A stretch of 64,000 nucleotides of DNA from JAAXGI01 sp965206975. Its GTDB lineage: Bacteria; Gemmatimonadota; Gemmatimonadetes; Longimicrobiales; Gaopeijiaceae. The stretch lies in assembly GCA_965206975.1 (NCBI GenBank), contig OZ242253.1, forward strand, positions 1,178,001 through 1,242,000, given 5' to 3'. Numbering within the stretch: the stretch's first letter is position 1; every line of letters begins with the position of its first letter. The notes beneath the pieces are model-generated. The model ran no database searches. It was given only the letters and a program-made list of their open reading frames with translations, and was not told where the DNA came from. Position numbers and translations under genes: made by a program. Below, piece after piece: positions 8,645 to 18,520 of the stretch.

Positions 8645-10285
8645 ATGAAGCAGGAACCGGGGAAACCTCCCATGCAAGACACGGCGATTCCGAGCCGGCA
8701 CGGGCTCGATCTTCACGGCATCAAGCCCTCCTTCCCGGTGCACTGGGACCCGTCCCCGGCGGAGCTCTACGCCGCGGCGCTCGCCCGGGGGGAAGGGGAG
8801 CCTACCGAGGACGGCGCCTTCTCGGCCAAGACCGCACCCCACACGGGGCGATCCCCCTCGGACCGCTTCATCGTCCGCGATGCGGTAACGGCGGGAAGCG
8901 TGGACTGGGGTGCGATCAATGCGCCCCTTCCCCCGGATGCGTACCGGCGTCTCAAGGAAGACGTGATCGCGCACCTGGGCGGGAAGGAGCTGTTCGTCAA
9001 GAACTCCCGGGCCGGGGGGGAGGGTGCGGCTGGGATCCGGGTGCGGGTCGTCAGCACCTCGGCGTGGCACACCCTCTTTGCCCACTACATGCTGATTCGG
9101 AGCGAGCCGTCCGACGCACCGGCGCCGAAGCCCGACTTCACAGTTCTCCATGCCCCGGGGATGCAGGCGAATCCCGGGAGGCACGCGACCCGGTCGGGCA
9201 CCTTCGTCGTGCTGAACCTGACGGATCACGTCGCCCTTATCGGCGGGACCCGCTACGCGGGGGAGATCAAGAAGTCGATCTTCTCGGTCCTCAACTTCCG
9301 CCTCCCGGAACGGGACATCCTCCCGATGCACTGCTCCGCAAATGTGGGCCCGTCGGGTGACTCAGCCCTCTTCTTCGGACTCTCGGGGACGGGGAAGACG
9401 ACCCTCTCCGCAGATCCGCACCGCGGTCTTATCGGAGATGACGAACACGGGTGGGGCGCCGACGGGATCTTCAACTTCGAGGGCGGATGCTACGCGAAGG
9501 CGATCCGGCTCTCGGCCGAGGCCGAACCGGAGATCTACGGGGCGTGCCGGCGCTTCGGCACGATCCTCGAGAATGTGGTCCTCGACCCTGAAACGAGCGC
9601 GGTGGACTTCGACGACGCTACGATCACGGAGAACACCCGCGCCTCCTACCCGATTGATTTCATCCCGAACGCCATCGTCCCCGGGCGGACGGGTCACCCC
9701 GACAACGTGATCTTCCTCAGCTGCGACGCCTTCGGGGTCCTCCCCCCCATCTCCCGCCTCACCACCGCCCAGGCGATGTACCACTTCCTCTCCGGCTACA
9801 CGGCGAAGGTCGCGGGCACAGAGCGAGGCGTCACCGAGCCGAAGGCCGTCTTCTCGGCCGGCTTTGGCGCGCCCTTCCTCCCGAGGTATCCGACCGTCTA
9901 TGCACGGATGCTCGGGGAGCGGATCCGCGAACACGGAAGCCGCGTATGGATGATCAACACCGGGTGGGTTGGGGGCCGCGCGGGTGAGGTCGACCGGGTG
10001 CGGCTCGGCTATACCCGCGCGATGGTCCGCGCCGCGCTCGATGGTGCACTCGACGGAGCGGAGACCACGGCGGATCCGTACTTCGGCGTCGAGGTGCCCA
10101 CCCGCGTGCCCGGGGTCCCCCCGGAGATCCTCCTCCCCGCAGATTCCTGGGGATCGGCGGAGGCGTACCGGAGCGCGGCCACCCGACTCGCGGAGATGTT
10201 CCGGGAGAACTTCCGGAGCTACGACGGCGAAGCCGGCCCGGAGGTCGTGGCGGCGGGTCCGCGGCTACCGGGCCCCACCGGCTGA
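8645..10285 (+). CDS. pckA: Phosphoenolpyruvate carboxykinase (ATP)
   Basis: Cytosolic gluconeogenic enzyme (oxaloacetate + ATP to PEP + CO2 + ADP), 546 aa, usual length. Seen: the substrate-loop region TGRSPSDRFIV, RYAGEIKKSIFSVLNF, P-loop GLSGTGKTTLSADP, metal-binding DDEHGW and FNFEGGCYAK, and ENTRASYPIDFI, all hallmarks of the ATP-dependent family rather than the GTP form. ATG 8645 is used; ATG 8672 (MQDTAIPSRHG) is an alternative. It is divergent from the sigma-factor gene and convergent with lon. Confidence 0.96.
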   Translation: MKQEPGKPPMQDTAIPSRHGLDLHGIKPSFPVHWDPSPAELYAAALARGEGEPTEDGAFSAKTAPHTGRSPSDRFIVRDAVTAGSVDWGAINAPLPPDAYRRLKEDVIAHLGGKELFVKNSRAGGEGAAGIRVRVVSTSAWHTLFAHYMLIRSEPSDAPAPKPDFTVLHAPGMQANPGRHATRSGTFVVLNLTDHVALIGGTRYAGEIKKSIFSVLNFRLPERDILPMHCSANVGPSGDSALFFGLSGTGKTTLSADPHRGLIGDDEHGWGADGIFNFEGGCYAKAIRLSAEAEPEIYGACRRFGTILENVVLDPETSAVDFDDATITENTRASYPIDFIPNAIVPGRTGHPDNVIFLSCDAFGVLPPISRLTTAQAMYHFLSGYTAKVAGTERGVTEPKAVFSAGFGAPFLPRYPTVYARMLGERIREHGSRVWMINTGWVGGRAGEVDRVRLGYTRAMVRAALDGALDGAETTADPYFGVEVPTRVPGVPPEILLPADSWGSAEAYRSAATRLAEMFRENFRSYDGEAGPEVVAAGPRLPGPTG

Positions 10286-10288
10286 CTC

Positions 10289-10343
10289 GGTCCCGGCTCC
10301 GGCCGGGACCCCTCCCGCCGCGCCCCTCCCCGCGAGTGCGGGG
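10289..10343. terminator. Two hairpins between convergent pckA and lon
   Basis: GGTCCCGGC (10289-10297) pairs with GCCGGGACC (10302-10310), and CCCCGC (10328-10333) pairs with GCGGGG (10338-10343). They occupy the 61-bp gap between the two stop codons. The stems are strong but no T-run is present; bidirectional termination is inferred. Confidence 0.45.
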
Positions 10344-10346
10344 ATC

Positions 10347-12893
10347 CTACAGGGGAGGCGCGCCCTCCCCGGGCCCCGAGCCCGGCGACGCACTCTCGAG
10401 CGCGAGCGGGAGGACCTCGTCGAGCCCCCGGACAAGCTGCACGGTGAGCATGTCGAGCACCCCCTCCGGGATGTCCTCGAGGGCCGCCTCGTTGTCGGCG
10501 GGAAGGATGATCTCGTGGATCCCCGCGCGCACGGCGCCGAGGATCTTCTCCTTCACTCCGCCGATCGGGAGGACGCGACCGGTCAAGGTCAGCTCTCCCG
10601 TCATCGCCACGTCCCGCCGCACCTTCCGCCGCGAGAGGGCGGAGAGGAGGGCGACGGCCATCGTGATCCCGGCCGACGGACCGTCCTTCGGCACCGCGCC
10701 CTGCGGGACGTGGATGTGCACGTCTGTCCCCTTGAGCGACTCCGGAGCGGTCCCGTACGCCTCCCCGAGGCTCTTTGCCACCGTCCAGGCCGCCCGTCCC
10801 GACTCCTGCATGACGTCCCCGAGCTGACCGGTCAGGAGGAGGCGTTCCTCCCCCGGCATGACGCTCGCCTCCACGAAGAGGATGTCACCCCCCACCGGGG
10901 TGTAGAACATCCCGGTCGCGACACCAACCGCATTTTCGGTGCGCATCTTCTCGGGGTGGACCCGGGGCCGGCCCAGCAGCGCGCGAAGCTCCTCGGGCGT
11001 GACCCGAAAGCGGGCAACCTCATCGCCGGCGATCTTCCTCGCCACCTTCCTCGCCACCTTCCCCAGCGCCCGCTCGAGTTGCCGGACGCCCGCTTCCCGG
11101 GTGTGCTGGGAAGTCACGCAGAGGACCGCTTCGTCCGTGATCTCGAGCTCGTCCTCCTCGAGCCCCGCCTCCTCCCGCTGCCTCGGCATCAGGTACCGCT
11201 TCGCGATCTCCAGCTTCTCCCCCTCGGTGTAGCCGGAGAACTCCACTCGCTCCATCCGGTCGAGGAGCGGGGAGGGGATCCGGTCCGCATAGTTCGCCGT
11301 CGCGATGAACAGGACCTCCGACAGATCGAAGGGGATCCCCATGTAGTGGTCCGTGAAGCTCACGTTCTGCGCGGGATCCAGGACCTCGAGAAGGGCGGAC
11401 GAGGGGTCCCCCTGGAAGGAGACTCCCAGCTTGTCCACCTCGTCGAGAAGGAAGACGGGGTTCTTCGACTTGACGCGCCGCATCCCCTGGATGATCCGCC
11501 CGGGCATCGCCCCCACGTAAGTGCGCCGATGGCCGCGGATATCGGCCTCGTCCCGCGCCCCGCCAAGGGAGATGCGGGCGTACTTCCGGTCGAGGGCCCG
11601 GGCAATCGAACGCGCGATCGACGTCTTCCCGACCCCGGGGGGACCGGTGAAGAGGAGGATCGGCCCCTTTCCTACGAGATCGCGCGCGTCGGACTCCCCC
11701 TCGGCGGGCGTTCGATCGTCCGCGGCCTCCCCACCTTCCGCGGCCGGGATGTCCGCCTCCCCCGGCTCGAGCCCTTCCGGCGCCTCCGCAAGGTCGCCCG
11801 CCGCTGCCTCCCCCTCCTCTCCGGGCGCACCACCCTCCTCCCCCCCGGGCGCCGCCACGCTCCGGTCCATCTGCAGCTTCCGGACCGCCAGGAACTCGAC
11901 GATCCGGTCCTTTACGTCATCGAGTCCGTAGTGGTCCTCGTGGAGGATCTCGTCCGCGGCTGCGAGGTCGATCTTGTCCTCGGTCCTCGCACTCCACGGA
12001 AGCTCCGTGACCCACTCGAGGAAGGTCCGGATCACTTGGTACTCGGCCGACTGCGGGAGGGTGCGCTCGAGGCGCCTGAGCTCCCGATCCACCTCGGTTC
12101 GCGCTTCCTCCTCCAGTTCGAGCGCCTCGATCCTCGCGCGGAGTTCCTCGACCTCCTCCTTCTCATCCTCGTCGCCGAGCTCGCGGCGGATCTGCTTCAT
12201 CTGCTCCCGGAGAAGCATCTCGCGCTGCCGCTCCCCAAGCTCCTCCTGTACGCGCGCCTGGATCTCCTCCTGCGCCTCGATCCTCGCCAGCTCGCGCTCG
12301 ACGGCGACGAGCGCCCTCCGCATCCGCTCCTCGTCGTCGAGGACCTCGAGGAGCTTCTGCTTGTCCGCCGTCGGGAGATCCAGGTAGAAGGCCACGAGGT
12401 CCGCGAAGGAGCCGGGCTCGTCCACGCCCTGGATCAGCTGACTCAGCGCCTCGGCCGGGACGCCGCGCCGAGTCCCAAGCTCGGCGGCACGATCCCGGAG
12501 CTCCTTGTCCAGAGCCTGGAACCCCGGCGTCTCAGGGCTCTTCGGCGCGACCCGGGCGAGCGAAACGAGTTGGGCTTGGAGCATCTCCTTCCCCCCGCCC
12601 TCGTACGAGACGGCTTCGGCGCGCTCATCCCCCTGAACGAGAAGCTGGAGACCCCCTCGCGCCCGGTGCGCCTGAAGGACGCGGACCACCGTGCCGACGG
12701 AGTAGAGGACCTCCTCGGCGGGCTCTTCGGCGGGCTCCCGCTGAGAGACGGCAAAGAGACGGCGATCCCCCTCGAGCGCCTCCTGCACCGCAGCCACCGT
12801 GCCCGGCCGGCCCGCAGCGATCGGAACCGCAACGCCCGGATACACCACCGTCTCCTTCAGGGGAAGGACCGGCAGATCGAACCCCTCACCCAT
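10347..12893 (-). CDS. lon: ATP-dependent protease La (Lon) with acidic insert before Walker A
   Basis: Cytosolic AAA+ serine protease, 848 aa. ATG 12893 is chosen (GAGGG lies 6 nt upstream); TTG and GTG codons directly before it are alternatives. N-domain LPVLPLKETVVYPG, long charged coiled coil (about 180-275), AAA domain with Walker A GPPGVGKTS (about 417-424), Walker B NPVFLLDEVDK, and a C-terminal protease domain with catalytic Ser in KDGPSAGITM (about 740) and Lys in GGVKEKIL (about 781). Unusual: about 60 residues rich in Glu, Ala, Gly and Asp separate LAVRKLQMDRS from GKGPILLFTG, where E. coli Lon has fewer than ten. The C-terminus also carries a short Gly/Pro tail. Confidence 0.95.
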   Translation of the reverse strand: MGEGFDLPVLPLKETVVYPGVAVPIAAGRPGTVAAVQEALEGDRRLFAVSQREPAEEPAEEVLYSVGTVVRVLQAHRARGGLQLLVQGDERAEAVSYEGGGKEMLQAQLVSLARVAPKSPETPGFQALDKELRDRAAELGTRRGVPAEALSQLIQGVDEPGSFADLVAFYLDLPTADKQKLLEVLDDEERMRRALVAVERELARIEAQEEIQARVQEELGERQREMLLREQMKQIRRELGDEDEKEEVEELRARIEALELEEEARTEVDRELRRLERTLPQSAEYQVIRTFLEWVTELPWSARTEDKIDLAAADEILHEDHYGLDDVKDRIVEFLAVRKLQMDRSVAAPGGEEGGAPGEEGEAAAGDLAEAPEGLEPGEADIPAAEGGEAADDRTPAEGESDARDLVGKGPILLFTGPPGVGKTSIARSIARALDRKYARISLGGARDEADIRGHRRTYVGAMPGRIIQGMRRVKSKNPVFLLDEVDKLGVSFQGDPSSALLEVLDPAQNVSFTDHYMGIPFDLSEVLFIATANYADRIPSPLLDRMERVEFSGYTEGEKLEIAKRYLMPRQREEAGLEEDELEITDEAVLCVTSQHTREAGVRQLERALGKVARKVARKIAGDEVARFRVTPEELRALLGRPRVHPEKMRTENAVGVATGMFYTPVGGDILFVEASVMPGEERLLLTGQLGDVMQESGRAAWTVAKSLGEAYGTAPESLKGTDVHIHVPQGAVPKDGPSAGITMAVALLSALSRRKVRRDVAMTGELTLTGRVLPIGGVKEKILGAVRAGIHEIILPADNEAALEDIPEGVLDMLTVQLVRGLDEVLPLALESASPGSGPGEGAPPL

Positions 12894-13373
12894 CACCAAC
12901 CCTCAATTGTAGATTGCGCCCCGAAGGGCGTTCGGCGTCCCGAACCACGCCTCCCGTCGGAGGAGCGGGGTATGCGCGCGGCGCGCAGCCTCTCCAAGCT
13001 TGCAAGATTCCTGCCACCCTGGCCACCCTCGAAGTATACCGGTCCGGCGGGAGGCCTGCCATTCTGGCGGCCAGTGCCGGAAGATACGGAGCCTCGCTTC
13101 CGGAGACTATGGCGGGCCGGGAATCGCGGCTTCGATCGTCGTCCCGGTGGCCGCCGCGACTTCCCCGGAGGGGGGGAGACGGCGCGGACGCGGCAGGAGT
13201 GCCGTGTCCGCCGCACCCCCCCGCGGCGGGTTAGACAGCACCCGCCCCGCGGGCTGGGGTGCGCGACCGCGGAGAGGCATTATAATCCTCCCGTCCGGGC
13301 CCGCGCGGGGCGCCGCACGGAACTCGCGAGCGATCCGCGTGTCACCCAGTCAGAGGAAGCTCGAACGGTGCGG
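12894..13373. other. 480-bp divergent intergenic region between lon and lytic transglycosylase
   Basis: No convincing coding sequence or RNA gene is seen. A perfect TATAAT (13281-13286) lies about 90 bp upstream of the transglycosylase start and is a reasonable -10 box, although the sequence 17 bp upstream is not a good -35. The long open frame that crosses the region is the high-GC antisense shadow of lon running on. Confidence 0.5.
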
Positions 13374-15668
13374 ATGAGGCGGAACGGGAGGGGTCGAGTG
13401 CATCACCCGGTGGACGCGCGGGAACGCCCCGGCGCCGCTCGCGCGGGAAGCAGGCTCTGCGTTCCGCGGCGGAGGCGCTCCTCCCGCGCCCTTCTCCTCC
13501 TCGCTCCGGCCGTGGGGGCCGCGCTCCTCCTCCGGACGCCGCTCGCTGCCCAGTCCGCGGGTGCATCCGAAGCCGACGCATCGGGAGCGGAGAGACTCGC
13601 GACCCTCCTCTCCGAGCCCGCACCGAGCGCGGCCGTGCAGGAGACGGCAATCCGAGGGCTGAGGGAGGCGCTCGAGGCGTGGGACGACGGTGACCACACC
13701 TCCGCGGCCCACCGGGCCGACTCCGCCCTCGCCCTCCTCCCCACACTCTCGGACTGGCGGCCCCTCCTCGTGGCCGAGCTTCTCGCCCCCGCAGGCGACA
13801 CCTCCGGGGTGCGCTCCGCGCTCGAGCGGCTGCATGCGGCGGATCCCCACCTCTCGAACTGGAGCTGGGCCGCGCTCGCCGACGCGCACGAGGAGGCGGG
13901 GGATCTCTCCGGCGCGAGCCGGATCGCCCGGGACCGGGCCGGCCGCGAGCGGGACGCCGCACGCGCAGCCCGGGCCTGGCACAGGGCGGGCTCGCTCGCC
14001 CTCGAGGCGGGCGACTCCGTGCGGGCGGAGGCGGACCTTCGCCAGGCACTCGACTACGGCCCGCGCTACGAGGGAGCCCGGGACGCCTCCATCCTGATCG
14101 ATCGGGCGGGGTGGCCGCTCGAACCTTCGGAGGAGCTTCGCCTCGGACGGGCGCTCCTCGCCGCGCGCGCGTGGGAGCCGGCCTACAACCGGCTCGCCCC
14201 CTACGTCGTCGAAGGGGCGACGCCCGTGCCGGCCGACCGGGACGAGCTGCTCGTAGGGCTCGGGGAAGCGCTTTTCCGCTTCGGGCGCTACCGGGAAACG
14301 GAAGAGGTGCTCTCGCCGCTGACCGGGGCGGACGCTCCGGGCGAACTCCGTGCACCCGCCCTCTACTGGACCGGACGGGCCCTCCTGCGCCGGGGGGAGG
14401 TGGGGGGCTCCGAATCCACGCTCCTCGGCCTCGCCGAGTCGCACCCGGACTCGCCGTGGGCCGAGCGGGGCCTCTACTCCCTTCTCACCTACGAGCTAGA
14501 GACCGGGTTCGGCCCGAGGGCGCGCCGCTTCCTTGGCGAGCTCCTCGGGGTGAGCCTGAGAAGCGCGGAGACGCGCCTGACCGTCGTCGAGCTGGGCTCG
14601 TCCGATTACCTCTCCGGGGACCACGACGCTGCGGCGGAGACCTTCGAACGGTACCGCGCGGCGACCCGGAGCGCTTCCGCCCGGCAGCAGGCGGGATACT
14701 GGGCCGCGCTCAGCCGCGAGCGGGCCGGCGACCCGGAGGAGGCCAGGCGGCATCTCCTCGGCGTCTACGAGGAGGACCCCCTCACCTTCTACGGCGTCCT
14801 CGCGGGAGAGGAGATCGATGCGCCCCTCCTCCCGGCCGACCTCCCCACGGGACCCGCGGCCACGGCGGCAGGCGGCGAGGCCGAGTTCACGAACGCCATC
14901 CTCCGGCTCCGGGTGCAGCGGCTCGTCCCCACGGAAGGGTCGCTCACCTTCGAGTTCGATCGGCTCACCAAGTACTTCGCCGATCGGTTCGGGGGAAGCT
15001 ACGAGTTCGCCGAGGCGCTGATCGAGGGTGGCCTCCCCCTGCAGGCGATCACCCTCGGGCGAAGGATCCGGTCGGAGGAGGGACGCTGGAACCTCCGCCT
15101 CCTCAGGATCGTGCACCCCTTCCCCCACCGGGAGATCGTCCTCCGCGAGGCGCGGGTGCGCGGGCTCGATCCGTTCTTCGTCGCCGGGCTCATCCGGCAG
15201 GAGTCCGGCTTCGATGCGGAGATCTCGAGCAGGTCGGGAGCGTGGGGGATGATGCAGCTCATGCCGCCGACGGCGAGGGAGGTCGCCGCCAATCTCGACA
15301 TCTCCTACTCGCTCGAGGGGCTGAGGGACCCCGCCACGAATGTCAGGCTCGGGAGCTCCTACCTCGCGAGCATGGTGCGCCGCTTCGACGGCAGGCCGGA
15401 GGATGTCCTCTCGGCGTACAACGCGGGGCCGGGGCGTATGAGGAGCTGGCAGGGAGGGTCCACCTACCGGGACCGGGACGTGTTCGTCGAGCACATCCCC
15501 TTCGAGGAGACGAGGAACTACGTGAAGTCCGTGCAGATGTACGCGCGCATCTACTCGGCGCTCTACGCGTGCGGGGACTTCGAGCCGTGCCTCGGGCTCG
15601 ACTACCGGACTCTCCTCGAGGAGAGTCCGCTCGCCGGGGGCGCGCCGGGCACGCTCCGACCCGGCTGA
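13374..15668 (+). CDS. Slt70-like periplasmic soluble lytic transglycosylase
   Basis: Peptidoglycan-cleaving enzyme exported to the periplasm, 764 aa from ATG 13374. GTG 13398, with GGGAGGGG just upstream, is a strong alternative start. N-terminus: Arg-rich stretch, hydrophobic core (ALLLLAPAVGAALLL) and TPLAAQ as likely signal-peptidase site. The middle (~500 aa) is Ala/Glu/Leu-rich with TPR-like helical repeats. The C-terminal ~170 aa form the SLT domain: catalytic Glu in LIRQESGFDAE, SRSGAWGMMQLMPPTA, NVRLGSSYLA, LSAYNAGPGRM and ETRNYVKSV. It cleaves the MurNAc-GlcNAc bond to give 1,6-anhydroMurNAc in family members. The MoxR-like gene follows on the same strand. Confidence 0.9.
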   Translation: MRRNGRGRVHHPVDARERPGAARAGSRLCVPRRRRSSRALLLLAPAVGAALLLRTPLAAQSAGASEADASGAERLATLLSEPAPSAAVQETAIRGLREALEAWDDGDHTSAAHRADSALALLPTLSDWRPLLVAELLAPAGDTSGVRSALERLHAADPHLSNWSWAALADAHEEAGDLSGASRIARDRAGRERDAARAARAWHRAGSLALEAGDSVRAEADLRQALDYGPRYEGARDASILIDRAGWPLEPSEELRLGRALLAARAWEPAYNRLAPYVVEGATPVPADRDELLVGLGEALFRFGRYRETEEVLSPLTGADAPGELRAPALYWTGRALLRRGEVGGSESTLLGLAESHPDSPWAERGLYSLLTYELETGFGPRARRFLGELLGVSLRSAETRLTVVELGSSDYLSGDHDAAAETFERYRAATRSASARQQAGYWAALSRERAGDPEEARRHLLGVYEEDPLTFYGVLAGEEIDAPLLPADLPTGPAATAAGGEAEFTNAILRLRVQRLVPTEGSLTFEFDRLTKYFADRFGGSYEFAEALIEGGLPLQAITLGRRIRSEEGRWNLRLLRIVHPFPHREIVLREARVRGLDPFFVAGLIRQESGFDAEISSRSGAWGMMQLMPPTAREVAANLDISYSLEGLRDPATNVRLGSSYLASMVRRFDGRPEDVLSAYNAGPGRMRSWQGGSTYRDRDVFVEHIPFEETRNYVKSVQMYARIYSALYACGDFEPCLGLDYRTLLEESPLAGGAPGTLRPG

Positions 15669-15803
15669 CCGGCCGGGCTCTTCCGGAACCCGGGGAAGGC
15701 GGCGATGGTACCCCCGGAGCCTCCGGCCCCCCCCGGCACGGGGAAAGACGCCCGCGAACGAGCGCCGATCCCCCTCCCCGGCAACCATCAACGGGATGAC
15801 CAG

Positions 15804-17267
15804 GTGACACCCCCCTCGAGACCCGCCACGCTCGGAGCGCTGAAGGAGAGCGGGTATGCGACCCGCTCCGTGAAGGAGGAGGTCCGCGCCAACCTCGTCG
15901 CCAAGCTCAGGAGAGGAGACGCGCTCTTCCCCGGAATCCGGGGATACGACGACACGGTCGTCCCCCAGCTCATCAATGCGATCCTGGCGCGCCAGGACCT
16001 GATCCTCCTCGGGCTCAGGGGTCAGGCCAAGAGCCGGATCCTCCGGCAGATGACCGCTTTTCTGGATCCGGAGATCCCCGTTCTCGCGCACTCGGAGGTG
16101 AACGACAACCCCCTGGCTCCGATCTCGAAGGAGGGACGGCGCCTCGTCGAGGAGGCGGGCGACGATGCCCCGGTCGCATGGCTCCCCCGGGAGAGCCGCT
16201 ACGTGGAGAAGCTGGCCACGCCGGACGTTACGGTGGCGGACCTGATCGGCGACGTGGACCCGATCAAGGCGGCGCGGGGCGGCCACCTCCTCTCCGACGA
16301 GCTGACGATCCACTTCGGGCTGCTGCCGAGAGCGAACCGGGGGCTCTTCGCGCTGAACGAGCTTCCGGACCTCTCGGGAAAGATCCAGGTCGGGCTCTTC
16401 AATATCCTCGAGGAGGGGGACATCCAGATCAAGGGCTTCCCCGTCCGCCTCGTACTCGACGTCTTCCTCCTGTTCACGGCGAACCCGGAGGATTACACGG
16501 CGCGGGGGAAGATCATCACCCCCCTCAAGGACCGCATCGGTGCCGAGATCCGGACGCATTACCCGCACGACGTGGCGACGGGGATCGAGATCACCCGCCA
16601 GGAGGCGTGGGTCGAGCGGGACGCCGCCGCCGTCACCGTCCCCGACTTCGTCGCCGAGGTGGTCGAGCGCCTCGCATTCCTCGCACGCGGGGACAAGCGG
16701 GTGGATCAGCGCTCGGGCGTGAGCCAGCGCCTCCCGATCAGCGTCCTCGAGGGCGTGGTCTCGAACGCCGAACGGCGGGCGCTTCGGCTGGGAGAGGATG
16801 AGGCGATCCCCCGGATCGGCGACATCTACGCCTCACTCCCGATGATCACCGGGAAGATCGAGCTCGAGTACGACGGGGAGCTCCAGGGGGCGGCGAGGAT
16901 CGCGCGCGAGCTGATCGCGGGCGCCTCGAAGGAGGCCTACGAGGCGCGTGCAGGGGGGGCGGACGTGGCGGAGATCGTGGAGTACTTCGAGTCCGGCGGC
17001 GCCCTCCAGGTCTCCGACGATGCCGCGGCCGGGGCATGCATCCAGGGGTTCGAACAGGTGCCGGGCCTCCTCGAGCTCGTCGCGCTGACGGGGCTCGCAT
17101 CGGAGGGTGCCGGCGCGGGCACGCGCGCGGCGGCGTGCGAACTCGTCCTGGAGGCGCTCGTGGCAAGCCGCCGGATCTCCCGCTCCGAGGGCGGCTACGG
17201 GAGGGCGAGGCACACCTCCTCCCTCGGCCACGGGCCGGGCCAGGGGTTCGATCCTCCGGGCGCGTGA
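15804..17267 (+). CDS. MoxR/magnesium-chelatase-like AAA+ ATPase
   Basis: AAA+ ATPase resembling magnesium-chelatase subunit I, 487 aa. GTG 15804 is preferred because it leaves only a short leader before TLGALKESGYATRSVKEE, where this family normally begins; ATG 15705 would add 33 Pro/Gly-rich residues. The core shows FPGIRGYDDTVVPQLINAIL, a P-loop with the family's unusual form LLGLRGQAKSR, ATPDVTVADLIGDVDPIKAA, NRGLFALNELPDL, a sensor region FTANPEDYTARGKIITPLKD and a C-terminal helical part. Such ATPases act with a VWA-domain protein; the likely partner is encoded at 20317-21606. The exact client is unknown, and chlorophyll synthesis is not implied. Confidence 0.82.
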   Translation: MTPPSRPATLGALKESGYATRSVKEEVRANLVAKLRRGDALFPGIRGYDDTVVPQLINAILARQDLILLGLRGQAKSRILRQMTAFLDPEIPVLAHSEVNDNPLAPISKEGRRLVEEAGDDAPVAWLPRESRYVEKLATPDVTVADLIGDVDPIKAARGGHLLSDELTIHFGLLPRANRGLFALNELPDLSGKIQVGLFNILEEGDIQIKGFPVRLVLDVFLLFTANPEDYTARGKIITPLKDRIGAEIRTHYPHDVATGIEITRQEAWVERDAAAVTVPDFVAEVVERLAFLARGDKRVDQRSGVSQRLPISVLEGVVSNAERRALRLGEDEAIPRIGDIYASLPMITGKIELEYDGELQGAARIARELIAGASKEAYEARAGGADVAEIVEYFESGGALQVSDDAAAGACIQGFEQVPGLLELVALTGLASEGAGAGTRAAACELVLEALVASRRISRSEGGYGRARHTSSLGHGPGQGFDPPGA

Positions 17268-17294
17268 CCCCGCACGCCCCTCCGGCCGGCTACC

Positions 17295-17855
17295 TCAGGA
17301 GGGCCAGAGCCACCCGAAGACACCGGCCGTGACGAGGGCGTAGACGAAGCCGTCGAACATCGTCCTGAGCGTCATCCCCCAGTTCCGGTGATACCATATG
17401 GAGGCCTGGGGGAGGGCAAGCGCGTACCCGGCGAACGCCACCGTACCGACGTACCGAAAGACTTCCATATACCCGGCACCGGGCGGGAGGGCGAGGCCGG
17501 CGACGTATCCCGCGAAGACCCCCACCACGACCGAGTAGGCGAACCACTGCGCGAGGCTCCTGCCCATCCCCGTGACCCCGGCCGGAATAACCGTCAGGAG
17601 GGCAACGGGCCCCTCCGTGACCTTCTCGATCCACCCGGGATCGCGCATCTCCTGGGGGCTCCCGGCGTACGGGATCGTGTAGTCGCCCGGCGGGATCCCG
17701 GCGCTGCGGAGCGCTGCGCGGACCTCGTCCTCGGAGGGGACACGCCCGAGGTCGCCCTTGTGATACGGGAGGAGCATGTGGATGATCGAGCTCACGACGA
17801 AGACGGCGGCGGCCGAGAGGAGGACGGGGATCGAGAGGGACAGCACGGGGACCAT
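17295..17855 (-). CDS. Small integral membrane protein of unknown function
   Basis: 186 aa, ATG with AGGAG upstream. Four hydrophobic segments are visible: PVLLSAAAVFVVSSIIHMLL at the N-terminus, AQWFAYSVVVGVFAGYVAGL, a segment around VGTVAFAGYALALP, and FDGFVYALVTAGVFGWLW at the C-terminus. A soluble loop with HKGDLGRVPSEDEVRAALR lies after the first. I do not recognise the family. It is convergent with the MoxR-like ATPase gene and divergent from the CBS-domain gene. Confidence 0.7.
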   Translation of the reverse strand: MVPVLSLSIPVLLSAAAVFVVSSIIHMLLPYHKGDLGRVPSEDEVRAALRSAGIPPGDYTIPYAGSPQEMRDPGWIEKVTEGPVALLTVIPAGVTGMGRSLAQWFAYSVVVGVFAGYVAGLALPPGAGYMEVFRYVGTVAFAGYALALPQASIWYHRNWGMTLRTMFDGFVYALVTAGVFGWLWPS

Positions 17856-18085
17856 GGCGTGCTCCTGGCGTTCGGGTGGAGGGAGGCGGCGCGACCTCCG
17901 GGGAAGTGAGAGGAGAAGGTGTGCGCGCCTCCGGGCGATGACAAGGACGCCGCCGACGCCGCCGTCTCCGCCGTCCTCGTTATCGAAGCGGCGAGCGGTT
18001 ACTCTACGCGATTGACCGCGGCATGAAGCCAGGGGGCCGCCGCGGCACCTTACGCAGCACTCCCGCCGAGAGGAGGGTTCAGCCT

Positions 18086-18520
18086 ATGAACATTCGCAAT
18101 CTTCTCACCGTGAAAGGCGAGGACGTGGTCACGGTCACACCGGAGCTCACCGTGCTTCGCGCGATGCGGATCCTCGTCGAGCACAACATCGGCTCCGTCG
18201 TCGTCGCGGAGGACGAGAAGATCAAGGGCATCCTCACCGAGCGGGATATCCTCCGCCTTGCCGCGGACGATCCGGACCGCCTGGAAACGAGCCTCGTCGG
18301 CGATGCGATGACGACGGACCTTGTCGTCGCGGTGCCCGACGACGATCTGCCTTACGTCATGGAGGTCATGACCCGGAATCGCGTGCGGCACCTCCCCGTA
18401 ATCGAGAACGAACGACTCGTCGGCATCCTCTCGATCGGGGACGTGGTCAATGCGCTCCGCACCACCGCCGAGGTCGAGAACCGCGACCTGCGTAGCTACA
18501 TCCACGGCGTGGTCCGGTAG
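18086..18520 (+). CDS. Two-CBS-domain protein
   Basis: 144 aa, ATG 18086 with AGGAGGG 11 nt upstream. Tandem CBS domains (about 1-65 and 75-140): TVLRAMRILVEHNIGSVVV with GILTERDILR, then the second with MEVMTRNRVRHLPVIE and LVGILSIGDVV. CBS pairs bind adenine nucleotides (AMP/ATP/SAM) and regulate partners; standalone pairs like this often have unknown targets. It is a single gene between the membrane protein and mutY. Confidence 0.88.
   Translation: MNIRNLLTVKGEDVVTVTPELTVLRAMRILVEHNIGSVVVAEDEKIKGILTERDILRLAADDPDRLETSLVGDAMTTDLVVAVPDDDLPYVMEVMTRNRVRHLPVIENERLVGILSIGDVVNALRTTAEVENRDLRSYIHGVVR

Noticed and set aside
9969..13373. Long plus-strand open frame (part of a 1899-codon frame)
   Set aside because: It runs antisense through lon and is Arg/Pro/His-rich. 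Only its last part from 13374 is a real gene (lytic transglycosylase).
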